Positions 8,821 through 19,076 are shown, counted from the stretch's first letter. The stretch is 47,258 nucleotides of DNA from Candidatus Gastranaerophilales bacterium (GCA_944326125.1 CALVCR010000138.1:1-47258), one strand, 5' to 3'. A program made the numbers and translations. Notes: generated by a model from the sequence alone, not told the origin.

Positions 8821-9153
8821 ATGTCTAAACACAAAAAAGCTGACGAGAATATATTAATTGAGCTTGAGAAAAAAATAAAACATGCAGAAGAGAATAACTT
8901 GCCTCTTGAAGAATATGTTTTACCTGCAATAAATATACTGGAAAATTCAATCAATACTTTTTTAAAAAATATGGAACAAAAGGGAGAGCTTAACAAGCCT
9001 GAAATTGCGCATATAGAAATCCGTCAATATGCAGCTATCAAAAACCTTGCTGAAAAGATTAACCTGCCGACCCAAAAGTACGATGAACTTATAAAAAAAG
9101 CTCAGTGCCGTATCTTTGGAGAAAAAAACTGGGAAATATTTTTTAAAAATTAG
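8821..9153 (+). CDS. Hypothetical small helical protein
   Basis: A 110-aa, Lys/Glu-rich, apparently all-helical soluble protein that I do not recognise (starts MSKHKKADENILIELEKK, ends FGEKNWEIFFKN). It has its own extended -10 promoter and an AAAAAGG Shine-Dalgarno about 9 nt before the ATG, so expression is likely. No signal peptide, membrane span or metal motif is seen. A weak hairpin (9195-9212) follows, without a strong T-run. Confidence 0.7.
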   Translation: MSKHKKADENILIELEKKIKHAEENNLPLEEYVLPAINILENSINTFLKNMEQKGELNKPEIAHIEIRQYAAIKNLAEKINLPTQKYDELIKKAQCRIFGEKNWEIFFKN

Positions 9154-9228
9154 GTAAAACCAACATTTGTATTCTTTAAAATAGTTTTTGATTGATAGGG
9201 CAAATACCCTATATTCTATTGCATATTA

Positions 9229-9257
9229 TTGTGAAAATAAATAATAAATAGTATAAT
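9229..9257 (+). promoter_or_regulatory. Promoter of the rfbCBA operon
   Basis: TTGTGA (9229-9234), 17 bp, perfect TATAAT (9252-9257), followed by AGGAG (9280-9284) and ATG 9290. Confidence 0.6.
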
Positions 9258-9289
9258 TTCTTTAAAAATCAAAAATTGTAGGAGTAATA

Positions 9290-9847
9290 ATGCCGTTTGA
9301 ATTTGAAAGACAAAAAATAGAAGATGTTATTCTTGTAAAACCAAAGGTTTTTGGTGATGATCGGGGTTTTTTTCTGGAAAGTTATAAAAAATCTGATTTT
9401 TTAAAAAATGGGATTACTGTTGAATTTAATCAGGATAACCATTCCAAATCAACTGCACATGTTCTGAGGGGTCTTCACTATCAGGCAAAGCCTTACGGGC
9501 AAGCAAAACTTGTAAGATGCTCAAAAGGGCGTATTTATGATGTAGCTGTTGATATAAGACCAAATTCCAAAACTTATGGGCAGTATGTAAAAGTTGAATT
9601 ATCAGAAGAAAATAAAAATATGCTCTTTATTCCCGATGGATTTGCCCATGGCTTTGTTGTATTATCGGAAGAAGCAGAGCTTCTATACAAAGCAAGCGGT
9701 GAATATAATCCTCAAGCAGATAGAGGGCTTCTGTGGAATGATAAAGATATAAATATAGACTGGGGAATAGACTTTGAACCAATTTTGTCTAAAAAGGATA
9801 AGATTCAGCCTAGACTAAGCGAAATTAACAAAGAGGAATTAATCTAA
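9290..9847 (+). CDS. rfbC: dTDP-4-dehydrorhamnose 3,5-epimerase
   Basis: Epimerises C3 and C5 of dTDP-4-keto-6-deoxyglucose. The RmlC cupin signatures are all present: DDRGFFLESY, the active-site His region QDNHSKSTAHVLRGLHYQ, and IPDGFAHGFVVLSE. At 185 aa it has the normal family length. It is the first gene of rfbC-rfbB-rfbA; its stop shares one base with the rfbB start (TAATG). AGGAG precedes the ATG by 5 nt. The products would feed surface polysaccharide synthesis. Confidence 0.95.
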   Translation: MPFEFERQKIEDVILVKPKVFGDDRGFFLESYKKSDFLKNGITVEFNQDNHSKSTAHVLRGLHYQAKPYGQAKLVRCSKGRIYDVAVDIRPNSKTYGQYVKVELSEENKNMLFIPDGFAHGFVVLSEEAELLYKASGEYNPQADRGLLWNDKDINIDWGIDFEPILSKKDKIQPRLSEINKEELI

Positions 9848-10827
9848 TGACAACATTATTAGTTACGGGCGGAGCAGGATTTATAGGAAGCTGTTTTGTC
9901 AGACATGAACTTAAAAAGCACCCGGACTACAAAATTATAAATCTTGATGCTCTGACATATTGCGGTAATATTGAAAATTTAAAAGATATTGAAAACAACC
10001 CTAACTATAAGTTTGTTCACGGAAATATATGCGACAGAAAACTTGTGCGGGAACTAATATCCGAAAGTGATTGTGTTATTAACTTTGCTGCAGAATCACA
10101 TGTTGATAACTCAATTAAACACCCGGAAATATTTATTGAAACTAATGTTCAGGGAACTTTAAACTTGCTGCAGGCAAGCAAAGAACTTGGTGTTGAAAGA
10201 TTCTTGCAGGTGTCTACGGATGAAGTATATGGTTCCCTCGGTAAAACAGGCTATTTTTATGAAACGACTCCGCTTGCACCAAACAGCCCATATTCAGCAA
10301 GTAAAGCCAGCGCAGACATGCTTGTAAGAGCCTACAGAGAAACTTACGGATTGCCGACCTTGAATACAAGATGCTCTAATAATTATGGGCCTTATCAGTA
10401 TCCGGAAAAGCTTATTCCGTTCTTTATCTCCAAGCTTCTTAAAGGGGAACAAGTTCCTGTCTATGGAGATGGTCTTAACGTTAGAGACTGGCTCTATGTT
10501 TATGATCACTGCGAAGCTATTGATGTAGTTCTTCACAAGGGAAGAGTTGGAGAGGTCTATAATATTGGCGGACACAATGAAAAAACTAACCTTGAAATAA
10601 CACGTCTTATCCTTGAAGCAATGGGCAAAGATGAATCTTCTATCAAATATGTTGAAGACAGGTTGGGTCACGATCGACGGTATGCAATTTCTAATGATAA
10701 AATAACTGCTGAATTAGGCTGGAAACCTTCAATAACCTTTGAAGAAGGAATCAAGCTTACAATTGACTGGTATTTAAACAATCAGGACTGGATAAAATCA
10801 ATTGAAAACAAAAAAGCTCTCGTATAA
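9847..10827 (+). CDS. rfbB: dTDP-glucose 4,6-dehydratase
   Basis: Converts dTDP-glucose to dTDP-4-keto-6-deoxyglucose. It is an extended short-chain dehydrogenase: NAD-binding GGAGFIGS at residues 8-15, STDEVYG (catalytic Thr-Asp-Glu), and the YSASK catalytic Tyr-Lys pair, with RCSNNYGPYQYPEKLIP following. The 326-aa length is slightly short of the usual 340-360 but the domain is complete. It is coupled to rfbC by a 1-nt overlap and followed by rfbA after 13 nt. Confidence 0.96.
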   Translation: MTTLLVTGGAGFIGSCFVRHELKKHPDYKIINLDALTYCGNIENLKDIENNPNYKFVHGNICDRKLVRELISESDCVINFAAESHVDNSIKHPEIFIETNVQGTLNLLQASKELGVERFLQVSTDEVYGSLGKTGYFYETTPLAPNSPYSASKASADMLVRAYRETYGLPTLNTRCSNNYGPYQYPEKLIPFFISKLLKGEQVPVYGDGLNVRDWLYVYDHCEAIDVVLHKGRVGEVYNIGGHNEKTNLEITRLILEAMGKDESSIKYVEDRLGHDRRYAISNDKITAELGWKPSITFEEGIKLTIDWYLNNQDWIKSIENKKALV

Positions 10828-10840
10828 AAGGAGGTAATAA

Positions 10841-11707
10841 ATGAAAGGTATCGTATTAGCAGGAGGAAGCGGAACAAGACTATATCCGAGCACAATGGTT
10901 GTGTCAAAGCAGCTTCTGCCTGTATACGACAAGCCAATGGTCTATTACCCGATATCAGTATTAATGCTTGCCGGAATAAAAGATATCCTTATTATTTCCA
11001 CTCCACATGATATACAAAATTTCCAAACACTGCTTGGTGACGGTTCTCAGTTTGGAGTTAAGTTTTCATACAAAGTACAACCAAATCCGGACGGATTAGC
11101 TCAAGCTTTTATTTTAGGAGAAGAGTTTATAGGAAAAGATTCAGTGGCAATGATTCTTGGGGATAATATTTTCTACGGCGCAGGATTTTCTCAATCTTTG
11201 AAAGAATCGGTGCAAAGAGCTGATAACGGTATTGCAACAATCTTCGGCTACTATGTAAAAGACCCTGAAAGATTCGGAGTTGTTGAATTTGATAAAAACG
11301 GAAAGGCTCTTTCGCTTGAAGAAAAGCCTAAAAAACCAAAATCTAATTATGCCGTTACTGGGCTATATTTCTACGATAATAAAGTCATTGAATATGCAAA
11401 AGCTCTTAAGCCTTCTGACAGAGGGGAACTTGAAATTACTGACTTAAATAAAATTTATCTTGAAAAAGACAAACTTCATACGGAACTTTTAGGCCGCGGA
11501 TTCGCTTGGCTTGATACCGGAACTCATGCATCTTTGCTAAAAGCCGGTCAATATGTCCAAACTATTGAGGAAAATCAGGGAATCAAAATTGCCTGTCTGG
11601 AAGAAGTTGCATATAGGGTAGGTTTTTTAGATAAAGCAACAATTCAGCACGGAGCCGAAAAGTTTAAAAATAATGAATACTTTTCATATATCAAGAACTT
11701 GAGATAA
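10841..11707 (+). CDS. rfbA: Glucose-1-phosphate thymidylyltransferase
   Basis: Makes dTDP-glucose from dTTP and glucose-1-phosphate, the first step of the dTDP-deoxysugar pathway. The signature [16 protein letters not shown] opens the protein, with [17 protein letters not shown] and the metal-binding Asp of LGDNIFYG following. Length 288 aa is typical. An AGGAGG Shine-Dalgarno precedes the ATG. It is the last gene of the operon; no rfbD (reductase) follows. The convergent SMR gene ends only 9 nt away and no clear terminator is seen between them. Confidence 0.96.
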   Translation: MKGIVLAGGSGTRLYPSTMVVSKQLLPVYDKPMVYYPISVLMLAGIKDILIISTPHDIQNFQTLLGDGSQFGVKFSYKVQPNPDGLAQAFILGEEFIGKDSVAMILGDNIFYGAGFSQSLKESVQRADNGIATIFGYYVKDPERFGVVEFDKNGKALSLEEKPKKPKSNYAVTGLYFYDNKVIEYAKALKPSDRGELEITDLNKIYLEKDKLHTELLGRGFAWLDTGTHASLLKAGQYVQTIEENQGIKIACLEEVAYRVGFLDKATIQHGAEKFKNNEYFSYIKNLR

Positions 11708-11716
11708 CCTGCAAAA

Positions 11717-12034
11717 CTAGTTTGAAATCAGTTTTAATCCGGTTATTCCGCAAATAATTAACATTATACAAAATAGCCTTAATGCTGTTGCAGGTTCTTT
11801 AAAAAGAATTATTCCGAGAATGACAGTACCCAGAGTCCCTATTCCTGTCCATATAGCATAAGCCGTCCCCAAAGGGAGACTCTTTAAGGCCAAAGCCAGA
11901 AAATAAATACTGGCTACCATCAAAAGTATTGTTAATATCGAAGGAACAATAACAGTAAAGCCGTGCGAATACTTTAAGCAGATAGCCCAACTCACCTCAA
12001 ATAATCCTGCCACAAATAAATGAATCCATTCCAT
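11717..12034 (-). CDS. gdx: SMR-family guanidinium exporter (Gdx/SugE type)
   Basis: A small multidrug resistance protein of 105 aa with four predicted membrane helices. The conserved Glu of the substrate site is in helix 1 (HLFVAGLFEVSWAICLKYS), where SugE/Gdx proteins have FEV.WA; GTAYAIWTGIGTLG is the helix-3 signature. Known Gdx members exchange guanidinium for protons, and the guanidine-I riboswitch just upstream strongly supports this over a broad drug exporter. GAAAGGA lies 6 nt before the ATG. The proton/guanidinium role is inferred from family and riboswitch, not from the protein alone. Confidence 0.9.
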   Translation of the reverse strand: MEWIHLFVAGLFEVSWAICLKYSHGFTVIVPSILTILLMVASIYFLALALKSLPLGTAYAIWTGIGTLGTVILGIILFKEPATALRLFCIMLIICGITGLKLISN

Positions 12035-12060
12035 AAATAATCCTTTCTTCTTTAACTAAC

Positions 12061-12186
12061 AAAAAAGCCCGAAAGACATTAAATATCTCCCAGGTTTTTA
12101 TCCTTCCGTGTACACAGAGTATTCCCCCGTGAGTTTTCTCTCGGACCAGCAAGCCTCAGCTCCGGAACCCTAGAAAACCTTCCATA
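12061..12186 (-). promoter_or_regulatory. Guanidine-I (ykkC) riboswitch with terminator
   Basis: Reading the minus strand, the conserved blocks of the ykkC aptamer occur in order: CTAGGGTTCCGG (12173-12162), GGTCCGAGAG (12147-12138), ACACGG (12111-12106), GGATAAAA (12103-12096) and CTGGGAGA (12093-12086). The last block can instead pair with TCTTTCGGG (12076-12068) and is then followed by six T, forming a terminator. Guanidine binding would hold this block in the aptamer and permit read-through into the exporter gene, an ON switch by termination. The blocks are seen; the switching mechanism is inferred. Confidence 0.92.
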
Positions 12187-12189
12187 GAA

Positions 12190-12195
12190 ATTATA
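12190..12195 (-). promoter_or_regulatory. -10 box for the riboswitch-exporter transcript
   Basis: A perfect TATAAT on the minus strand places the start about 7 nt later, at the 5' edge of the aptamer. The -35 is poor. Confidence 0.45.
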
Positions 12196-12218
12196 TATGA
12201 AAATATTAATAAAAGGAA

Positions 12219-12254
12219 GGGCGGAATTCGATTAAAACAAATTCCGCCCTTTTT
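12219..12254. terminator. Hairpin terminator between hsp20 and the riboswitch
   Basis: The 10-bp perfect stem GGGCGGAATT/AATTCCGCCC (12219-12228 with 12240-12249) is followed on the plus strand by five T and on the minus strand by a T-rich tract. It probably ends the hsp20 transcript. Confidence 0.75.
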
Positions 12255-12286
12255 AAACCTTTCTGTTAAATTTTGATACTATTTAA

Positions 12287-12742
12287 TTATTTAACAGTTA
12301 ATTTCCTTATATCACCTTTTTCAGCATTTAATTTTGGAGCTTTAATAGCTAAAATACCATGTTCAAGTTCTGCTGTAGTCTTTTCAACATCAATTTCCTG
12401 AGGGAAATAAACAGTTCTTGAAAATTCACCATATCTAAACTCTGACTTTCTGAAACCTTTTGTATCCTCTTTGTGTTCTTCTTCTTTCTTAGCATTAATA
12501 GTAAGATGATTTTTATCTATATCAATATCAAGATCTTCTTTTTTTACGCCAGGAAGTTCCGCCTTTACACTATATTCTTTTTCTGATTCATGAAGCTCTA
12601 CCGGCATTGCATACTTGTCCATTTCCTCATTGAAAATATATTCTGGGAAAAAGCTGTCAAAATTTCTGTTTAAGATAGAACTAATTTCATCATTTACTGA
12701 TTTTATGAATCCGTCAGGTGATTTTTTAATTAAGAATTTCAT
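12287..12742 (-). CDS. Small heat shock protein, Hsp20/alpha-crystallin family
   Basis: ATP-independent holdase chaperone of 151 aa. The alpha-crystallin domain spans about residues 52-151: EYSVKAELPGVKKEDLDI at its start, FRYGEFSRTVYFPQEID in the middle and LEHGILAIKAPK as the conserved G-I-L-x-I/V strand. The N-terminal arm is short, and there is almost no C-terminal extension with the usual I-x-I/V motif. It has its own Shine-Dalgarno (AAAGGAGA) and a -10 TATAAT at 12807-12812. No CIRCE operator is found upstream, so HrcA control is not supported. Confidence 0.92.
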   Translation of the reverse strand: MKFLIKKSPDGFIKSVNDEISSILNRNFDSFFPEYIFNEEMDKYAMPVELHESEKEYSVKAELPGVKKEDLDIDIDKNHLTINAKKEEEHKEDTKGFRKSEFRYGEFSRTVYFPQEIDVEKTTAELEHGILAIKAPKLNAEKGDIRKLTVK

Positions 12743-12851
12743 AATGTTCTCCTTTCGTTTTTAGTACCATCTACATTACTTCCAACACTTATATTATTAC
12801 TCCATTATTATAAAAAACTGATCTTTTTAACCAAAAATTAACAATTGAAAG

Positions 12852-12893
12852 AAAAGAAGATATCAGACATAATAACAGCTGATATCTTCTTTT
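12852..12893 (-). terminator. Perfect 15-bp inverted-repeat terminator
   Basis: Bases 12852-12866 pair perfectly with 12879-12893 around a 12-nt loop. The arm ends are A/T runs on both strands, so it could work in both directions. It lies just after the 82-aa gene. Confidence 0.75.
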
Positions 12894-12914
12894 TACAAAA
12901 AATTATAAAAGCCC

Positions 12915-13163
12915 TTAATCTTCCAGAGTCAAACCTTCACTTTCAGTTGCTGATTCAATTAACCTGTATGATAAATATGCTCCTAGCGCTACAGCTTTTA
13001 AATCAATACCTTCATCATACTTAGCTACTTCAAGTATTGCTGAATTAATTTCAGGATTTTCTTCCTTTAGGTATTGAACCATACTTTTTCTCCAGGCTGT
13101 GACATCCTGGAATACTTCTGAAAAAATTTCTGATGAGGTTTCTTCGGTTATGATTGGTAACAT
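12915..13163 (-). CDS. Small hypothetical acidic protein
   Basis: An 82-aa acidic, mostly helical protein not recognised (starts MLPIITEETSSEIFSEVF; contains ALGAYLSYRLIESATESE). A very good promoter (13192-13220), a GGAGAG-like Shine-Dalgarno and its own downstream terminator show an independently transcribed gene. It contains no catalytic motif and no membrane span. A regulatory or structural role cannot be assigned. Confidence 0.7.
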   Translation of the reverse strand: MLPIITEETSSEIFSEVFQDVTAWRKSMVQYLKEENPEINSAILEVAKYDEGIDLKAVALGAYLSYRLIESATESEGLTLED

Positions 13164-13191
13164 GTCTCTTCTCTCCTGCTTATTTTTTTAT

Positions 13192-13220
13192 ATTATATCT
13201 TTTCTTTAAAATTTGCTCAA
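13192..13220 (-). promoter_or_regulatory. Promoter of the 82-aa gene
   Basis: On the minus strand TTGAGC (13220-13215), 17 bp, perfect TATAAT (13197-13192). Confidence 0.6.
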
Positions 13221-13233
13221 TACATTAAATATA

Positions 13234-14715
13234 CTATGAAACATGATTTGAATGTCTCTTAGATTTTTTATCATTTTTATTTTTTCCTGTATCAAGCTGA
13301 ACTTCTCCATCAGAGATATTCTTTCCTATATATTTTTCAAGATCAGCTTTTGCAGCATTAAATTGATATAAAGAATCATAATATGTTAAAAGAGCATTTT
13401 GATACTGAGTTTGAGCTTCTTTTAACTCAACAGGATTACCAACGCCGACTTTATATCTGCCGTATGATAACTCATAGTTTTCTTTAGCCTGCTTCATTCC
13501 TAAAAAAGAAACCGGAATTGAATTTTTTCTTTCAATCATTGCATAATAAGCCTGCTGAACTTCGTAATAAATATTATTTTTAGTATTAACAGCATTGGCT
13601 TGTTCTTTTGAATACAACGCTTTAGCTTCTTTTATTTCATTTTTAATAAGCATTCCGTTAATCGTCGGGAAATTCAAATATCCGCCAAAGTTATAACCAT
13701 AGTTTGAAACAAAAGTCTTACCGCCAATTTGATACTGACCTTCAATTGTTAATTGAGGGAAGTAGGATTTTTTGACGAGCTTAACATTTTGTCTTGCTTC
13801 TTCAACCTGAACTTCAGCTAATAGGAATTCCGGTCTTGACTCTCTTGCAACCTTCATTGCCTGATCCAAAGTTATATCGCATGGATTATATTTCAAATTA
13901 TCAGAAATATTATACCTGTTTGCATAAGGCATCCCCATTGTATTATTTAACCTTGCCATAGCAATATCTACTGCATTTTCAGCCTGAATCAAAAGAAGCT
14001 TTGCATTACTTAAATTAACTTCTGCTATTGTTACATCAACCTTAGGAGAAGTCCCTGCCTGGTAAAAAGCTTTAGCCTGATTATAAAAAGCTTCATATCT
14101 TTCAACCATTTCCTGAGCGACTTTCTTAGCTTCCAGTGTATATTGAAGATTAAAATAAGCTTTCTTAACCTCACAAATAACGTCATTAACAGTACCTGTT
14201 AACGTAATTTTGTAACCCTGATTATCTAATTTTCTTATTGTAACCTGATTTTGTGTTACGCCAAAGTCATACAGCATCTGAGTAGCTGAAATTTGACCCA
14301 AAACGTAATAGTTAAATATCAAGTTCTGCCCTAAAGCATCAGACAACTGCAATTGTTTAATTCTGGTGTATCCTGTCTGCCATCCGAATTGAGGGAAATA
14401 AGCCGACCACGCCTGCTTAATTCTGGCATCAGATGCAAAAACATCCTGCATAGCAGCTTGAATCCTTGGATTATTTCCCAAAGCATATCTTAAGCACTCT
14501 TCCAGAGTAATATCCATAGTTTCTTCAATACCGCCTTTTATCAGGATGGTATCTTCATTAGAATCTACCTTTGGTTCAACTTCTTTGCTGTCAGGATATT
14601 CTTCTTTTTTTATCGTATTACCAATATTTTCTTTCGGAGATTTATGCCAGAATGCAGCATATGAGACCTGCTGAAACATTGATAATATTAAAAATGTTAT
14701 TAATAATTTTTTCAT
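13234..14715 (-). CDS. TolC-family outer-membrane efflux protein
   Basis: The outer-membrane channel of the tripartite pump. It has a signal peptide (MKKLLITFLILSMFQQVSYAA), followed by a low-complexity acidic/Lys segment and two OEP repeats (about residues 70-275 and 290-480) rich in Gln, Ala and Tyr, as in TolC helical barrels. Examples are LEECLRYALGNNPRIQAA opening the first and YGRYKVGVGNPVELKEAQ in the second. Length 493 aa is normal. Its ATG directly abuts the stop of the RND gene, so it is the third gene of the operon. Confidence 0.92.
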   Translation of the reverse strand: MKKLLITFLILSMFQQVSYAAFWHKSPKENIGNTIKKEEYPDSKEVEPKVDSNEDTILIKGGIEETMDITLEECLRYALGNNPRIQAAMQDVFASDARIKQAWSAYFPQFGWQTGYTRIKQLQLSDALGQNLIFNYYVLGQISATQMLYDFGVTQNQVTIRKLDNQGYKITLTGTVNDVICEVKKAYFNLQYTLEAKKVAQEMVERYEAFYNQAKAFYQAGTSPKVDVTIAEVNLSNAKLLLIQAENAVDIAMARLNNTMGMPYANRYNISDNLKYNPCDITLDQAMKVARESRPEFLLAEVQVEEARQNVKLVKKSYFPQLTIEGQYQIGGKTFVSNYGYNFGGYLNFPTINGMLIKNEIKEAKALYSKEQANAVNTKNNIYYEVQQAYYAMIERKNSIPVSFLGMKQAKENYELSYGRYKVGVGNPVELKEAQTQYQNALLTYYDSLYQFNAAKADLEKYIGKNISDGEVQLDTGKNKNDKKSKRHSNHVS

Positions 14716-17700
14716 TTAACCTTTATTCCTTAGTTTATTAATAAAAGCACTTGTTTTTTCTTTCATAACATTAATAGATACGAAGAATGCCGGAACAAGA
14801 ATACTTCCAATAAACGCAACGGCAAGCATACCGCCAAATACAGAAACACCAATTGAGTGTCTGCTTCCCGCACCTGCACCGCGTGCGAAAACAAGCGGAA
14901 GTAAGCCCAGAATGAATGCAATATTTGTCATCATTACAGCTCTAAAACGAAGCTTGGCAGCCTGCATAGCAGCATCTATATAATTCATTCCGTCTTTTTC
15001 CATTGCATCCTTTGCAAACTCAACAATCAAAATCGCCTGTTTCGTACTCAAACCTATTAACATTACTAATCCGACCTGAGCATAAATATCCAGAGCCAAT
15101 CCGGACACATATTGGAAGAACAAAGCGCCCAATAATGCAATCGGAGATATCATCAATACCGCAATAGGCAGAGTCCAGCTTTCATATAAAGCTACCAGAA
15201 ACAAGTATACGAAAGTCAAAGCCATAGTAAGAATAGGGCCTATTTGTCCTGAAGACTTTTGTTCCTGTAAGGATGTACCTGACCAAGAATAGCCCATATC
15301 AATAGGCAAGACCTCATCAGAAATACGCTCCATCTCAGCCATTGCATCACCGGAACTGACTCCGTTAGCTTGAGTACCGTTTATAGTAATTGCAGGATAC
15401 ATATTAAATCTCTTTAAAGAATACGGACCTACAACATTTCTCAAAGTAACAACTGATGTCAAAGGAACCATTTGACCTTGTGTATTCTTCACATACACTT
15501 TGTTAATATCTCCTAAAGTAGATCTATAAGGAGCATCTGCCTGCATATAGACACGATAAACCCTTCCGTATTTATTAAAGTCATTTATGTATGTTGAGCC
15601 GAACTGTGCTGCAAGAGTTGAATAAATTTCAGAAATTGTTACACCTTGCGCCATTGCTTTTTCAGCTTCTACATCAACAATAACCTGAGGCAGAGAAGCT
15701 GTATATGAAGTATACAAAGTAGAAAATACAGGACTCTTTCTGGCAGCAGTCAACAGCGCAGTTGCCTCATTAAATAACTCATCCGAACTTCTTCCGCCTT
15801 TATCAAGAAGCTGATATTCAAAACCGCCAAAGTTACTCATACCTGAAATTGCCGGCGGCTGCGATGTAAATGAATTTGCGTCTGTACATTTAGCAGTAAT
15901 AGCATTAACCTGTTTAATAATATTGTTTACTGAAAGAGCTTTTGTTTTTCTTTCAGACCATGGCTTTAACTTTGTAACAATAAATGCAGTATTTTCGCCG
16001 GAAAATCCGTTAACCTGAATTATACTGTCTACACCGGGGATTTCCATTATTTGGTCGGTAATTTTTTGAGCAACCTCGCCGGTTCTTGATAACGTAGCAC
16101 CGTCAGGAAGCTGAACCTGTGTAAAGAATGCACCCTTATCTTCATCAGGAAGGAAACCTGTCGGTGTAATTTTAAACATAACAAGAATAAATAAAACTAC
16201 CCCTAAAAGAACTTGCATTGTACGTTTTGGTGATTGCACAAATACATGGACAATATCTAAATATTTTCCTCTTAAACTGTTAAACCAGTCTTCGAATTTC
16301 TGAATAAACTCAAAATCATTTTTCTCTTCACCGGACTTCAGGATTGTTGCACAAAGAGCCGGAGAAAGAGTCAACGCAACAAGGGTTGAAAGTCCGATAG
16401 ATGTTGCAATACATACAGCAAACTGCCTGAACATTTGCCCGGTAATACCTGACATAAACGATACCGGAACAAATACCGCCATCAATACCAGAGAGGTTGC
16501 AACTACTGCACCAAAAACTTCTTCCATAGTAATTTCAGTAGCTTCTCTCGCATTCTTACCATCCTGAATGTGACGCTGAGTATTTTCCAATACAACAATA
16601 GCATCGTCTACAACAAGCCCTACCGCTAATACCAGGCCGAAAAGGATTAACAGGTTAATTGAAAATCCTAAGAGAGCCATAAAGATAAATACACCGATCA
16701 GAGAAACCGGAATAGCGCAGAACGGAATCAATGAAGCTCTGGCTGTTCCGAGGAATAAATACGTAACCGCACTAACCAGAACAATTGCAAGAACAATTGC
16801 ACTAATAACCTCATGTATAGATTCTCTTACGAATTCGGTATCATCGTACTGTACATGATATTGAATATCTTTAGGAAAACTTCTGCTCAGTTCCTTCATT
16901 TTAGCTTCAATACGATTAACAAGATCAATCGTATTTGCTTCAGGAAGCTGGGCAACAGAAATCATAGCAGATTCGTGGCCTCCGATTGTTGCAGATGATG
17001 AATAAAGTTCAGCCCCCAGTTCAACTCGTGCAACATCTTTAAGTAAAACATTCGAACCGTCTACATTTGATTTAACAACTATATTTTCAAACTCATTAAC
17101 ATCTGCCAGACGACCTTTTGTCCTTAGAGTAAATTTCATCATCTGAGGAGAATCCATAGGTTCAACACCAATGTTTCCGGCAGGTGTTTGCGTATTCTGA
17201 GCACTTACTGCATTACTTATATCAGTTGTAGATACACCCAAACTTGCCATTTTATCAGGTTTTAGCCATATTCTCATAGAATAATCGCCGGCACCGAATA
17301 CGTTAATATTACCACACCCCTTAACACGGGCAAGCTCATCTTTAACATACATCGTTGCATAGTTAGCAAGGAACAGTGAATTATATGTTCCATTAGGGGA
17401 TGTTAAAGATAACATCAAACAACCCGGACCTCCGGTAGACTTTCTAACAGTCAAACCATAACGCCTAACTTCTTCCGGCAAACGAGGAGTAACTAATTGC
17501 AAACGGTTTTGAACGTTTACGAGAGCCATATCAGGATCAGTTCCTACCTCAAAAAACAGTGTTAACTGATAAGAACCGTTCTTAGACTCGGAAGTCATGT
17601 ATAGCATGTCTTCAATACCGTTCAATTGAAGTTCTACCGGAGCAGCAATAGTTGATGTAATTACGTCCGAACTCGCACCCGCATATGTAGCATTTACAAT

Positions 17701-17832
17701 AACCTGCGGAGGTGTAATGGACGGATATTCCTCCAGTGGCAATGTCGTCATTGAAATTATACCTGCAAGAATTATCGCAAGTGATATTACTATTGCAAAT
17801 TTCGGTCTTTTTATAAATAAATTGCCTGCCAT
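14716..17832 (-). CDS. RND efflux transporter, HAE1 (AcrB/MexB-like)
   Basis: Proton-driven inner-membrane pump of 1038 aa. It has 12 predicted membrane helices, two large periplasmic loops (after TM1 and TM7), and the Asp-Asp pair of the proton relay in [13 protein letters not shown] in TM4. [11 protein letters not shown] and [12 protein letters not shown] mark the starts of the porter domains. The overall length and the [20 protein letters not shown] region match HAE1 multidrug pumps rather than heavy-metal (HME) pumps. The adaptor gene lies 10 nt upstream and the tolC-like gene abuts downstream. Substrates are not predictable from the sequence. Confidence 0.96.
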   Translation of the reverse strand: MAGNLFIKRPKFAIVISLAIILAGIISMTTLPLEEYPSITPPQVIVNATYAGASSDVITSTIAAPVELQLNGIEDMLYMTSESKNGSYQLTLFFEVGTDPDMALVNVQNRLQLVTPRLPEEVRRYGLTVRKSTGGPGCLMLSLTSPNGTYNSLFLANYATMYVKDELARVKGCGNINVFGAGDYSMRIWLKPDKMASLGVSTTDISNAVSAQNTQTPAGNIGVEPMDSPQMMKFTLRTKGRLADVNEFENIVVKSNVDGSNVLLKDVARVELGAELYSSSATIGGHESAMISVAQLPEANTIDLVNRIEAKMKELSRSFPKDIQYHVQYDDTEFVRESIHEVISAIVLAIVLVSAVTYLFLGTARASLIPFCAIPVSLIGVFIFMALLGFSINLLILFGLVLAVGLVVDDAIVVLENTQRHIQDGKNAREATEITMEEVFGAVVATSLVLMAVFVPVSFMSGITGQMFRQFAVCIATSIGLSTLVALTLSPALCATILKSGEEKNDFEFIQKFEDWFNSLRGKYLDIVHVFVQSPKRTMQVLLGVVLFILVMFKITPTGFLPDEDKGAFFTQVQLPDGATLSRTGEVAQKITDQIMEIPGVDSIIQVNGFSGENTAFIVTKLKPWSERKTKALSVNNIIKQVNAITAKCTDANSFTSQPPAISGMSNFGGFEYQLLDKGGRSSDELFNEATALLTAARKSPVFSTLYTSYTASLPQVIVDVEAEKAMAQGVTISEIYSTLAAQFGSTYINDFNKYGRVYRVYMQADAPYRSTLGDINKVYVKNTQGQMVPLTSVVTLRNVVGPYSLKRFNMYPAITINGTQANGVSSGDAMAEMERISDEVLPIDMGYSWSGTSLQEQKSSGQIGPILTMALTFVYLFLVALYESWTLPIAVLMISPIALLGALFFQYVSGLALDIYAQVGLVMLIGLSTKQAILIVEFAKDAMEKDGMNYIDAAMQAAKLRFRAVMMTNIAFILGLLPLVFARGAGAGSRHSIGVSVFGGMLAVAFIGSILVPAFFVSINVMKEKTSAFINKLRNKG

Positions 17833-17842
17833 TATATTTCCT

Positions 17843-19048
17843 TTAGTTTTTTGAACCTTTTATTTTGTTAATGAGTCTTACAAAAATATTAGGTTTCTTT
17901 TCCTGTGCCTTCTGCGGCTGTCCATCAACTTCTACAATTCTTACAGGTTTTCCCGGGATAATTTTCTGAAGACCGCTTGTTACAAGCTTATCGCCCTTTT
18001 GAACCCCCTCAGACACTATCCACATACCGTCGCTGGTCTGCCCCATAGTCTTAATATAAACCATTCTAGGAAGGCCCTCTTCATCCAAAATGTATAAGTA
18101 TCTTCCCTCTTGATTTTCCTGTGTCGCACTCTGCGGAACAACAGGTATATCATCCTTCGCATTTGAATAAATTATTATTCTGCCGTAATCACCTTGTATC
18201 AACTGATTATTAGGGTTAGGGAATGTTGCCCTGAGAGTAATTGTACCGGTCGTTTCGTCAATTTTGTTATCATAAAAGTCCTGAACCCCTTCCAGTTCAT
18301 ATTTTTTACCCGTACTAAATATAAATTCTACCTTTCGCTTAACGTCAGCACTCTTGTCTATTCGTACGAGTTCTGCGTAATCCTTTGCATCCAACGGGAA
18401 GGTTACATACATTGGCTCAAAGCTGTTGATGGTTGTAAGCGGGCCGCTTGATGCGGTCACATAGTTTCCGACAGTAACAGATATAATACCAACTCTGCCG
18501 TCAACAGGTGATTTCACATGAGTGTAACCAAGATTTCTTTCGGCATCTCTATATGCGTTTGTTGCACTTTCCACCTGTGCTCTAAACGCATCTCTTTGGG
18601 AAAGTATATTATCATAATCAGCTCTTGCGATAAAATCTTGACTTACCAATTCTTCGTATCTTGCGAGCTGCTTTTCATAATATTCATATTGGGATCTTGC
18701 ATTTTCAAGATTTGCTTTAGCCTGACTTGCAGAGTATTGATACTGTTGAGGTTCTATTTCGAATAAAACCTGCCCTGCTTTTACATAATCCCCTTCTTTA
18801 AAATAACTTTTGGTTAAATAGCCGCTTATACGTGCAAGAATGTTTACTCTGTATTTAGCAACGACCCTCGCCGGAGACTCAAACTGTCTTACTACATTAC
18901 GAGTACCGACTTCTTGTATTGCGACTGCAGGAACGCTCATTTTAGCCTGCATCTTTGCAGTTTTAAGCTTATCAAACTTTGATATAAACATACGCCCTAA
19001 AATAAGCGTTAAAACAATAAGAACTATTATAATAATATTTTTTTTCAT
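17843..19048 (-). CDS. RND periplasmic adaptor (membrane fusion protein)
   Basis: Links the inner-membrane pump to the TolC channel. An N-terminal membrane anchor ([19 protein letters not shown]) is followed by a lipoyl half-motif ([26 protein letters not shown]), a helical hairpin around residues 100-165 and a second lipoyl half ([18 protein letters not shown]). A beta-barrel and membrane-proximal domain follow, and a basic tail ends the protein. There is no lipobox Cys, so it is anchored by its helix rather than as a lipoprotein. It is the first gene of the operon, behind a strong promoter with an overlapping palindrome. Confidence 0.94.
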   Translation of the reverse strand: MKKNIIIIVLIVLTLILGRMFISKFDKLKTAKMQAKMSVPAVAIQEVGTRNVVRQFESPARVVAKYRVNILARISGYLTKSYFKEGDYVKAGQVLFEIEPQQYQYSASQAKANLENARSQYEYYEKQLARYEELVSQDFIARADYDNILSQRDAFRAQVESATNAYRDAERNLGYTHVKSPVDGRVGIISVTVGNYVTASSGPLTTINSFEPMYVTFPLDAKDYAELVRIDKSADVKRKVEFIFSTGKKYELEGVQDFYDNKIDETTGTITLRATFPNPNNQLIQGDYGRIIIYSNAKDDIPVVPQSATQENQEGRYLYILDEEGLPRMVYIKTMGQTSDGMWIVSEGVQKGDKLVTSGLQKIIPGKPVRIVEVDGQPQKAQEKKPNIFVRLINKIKGSKN

Positions 19049-19076
19049 TCTCTCTCCAATGTCTTAAAAAAATCGT

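Noticed and set aside
9195..9212. Hairpin ATAGGG/CCCTAT as a terminator of the 110-aa gene
   Set aside because: Only 6 bp and not followed by a T-run; listed only as a weak possibility.
10294..10671. 125-aa minus-strand frame inside rfbB
   Set aside because: Covered entirely by a clearly identified gene; no independent signals.
12743..12850. CIRCE or other heat-shock operator before hsp20
   Set aside because: No TTAGCACTC/GAGTGCTAA inverted repeat is present; only an ordinary -10-like TATAAT.
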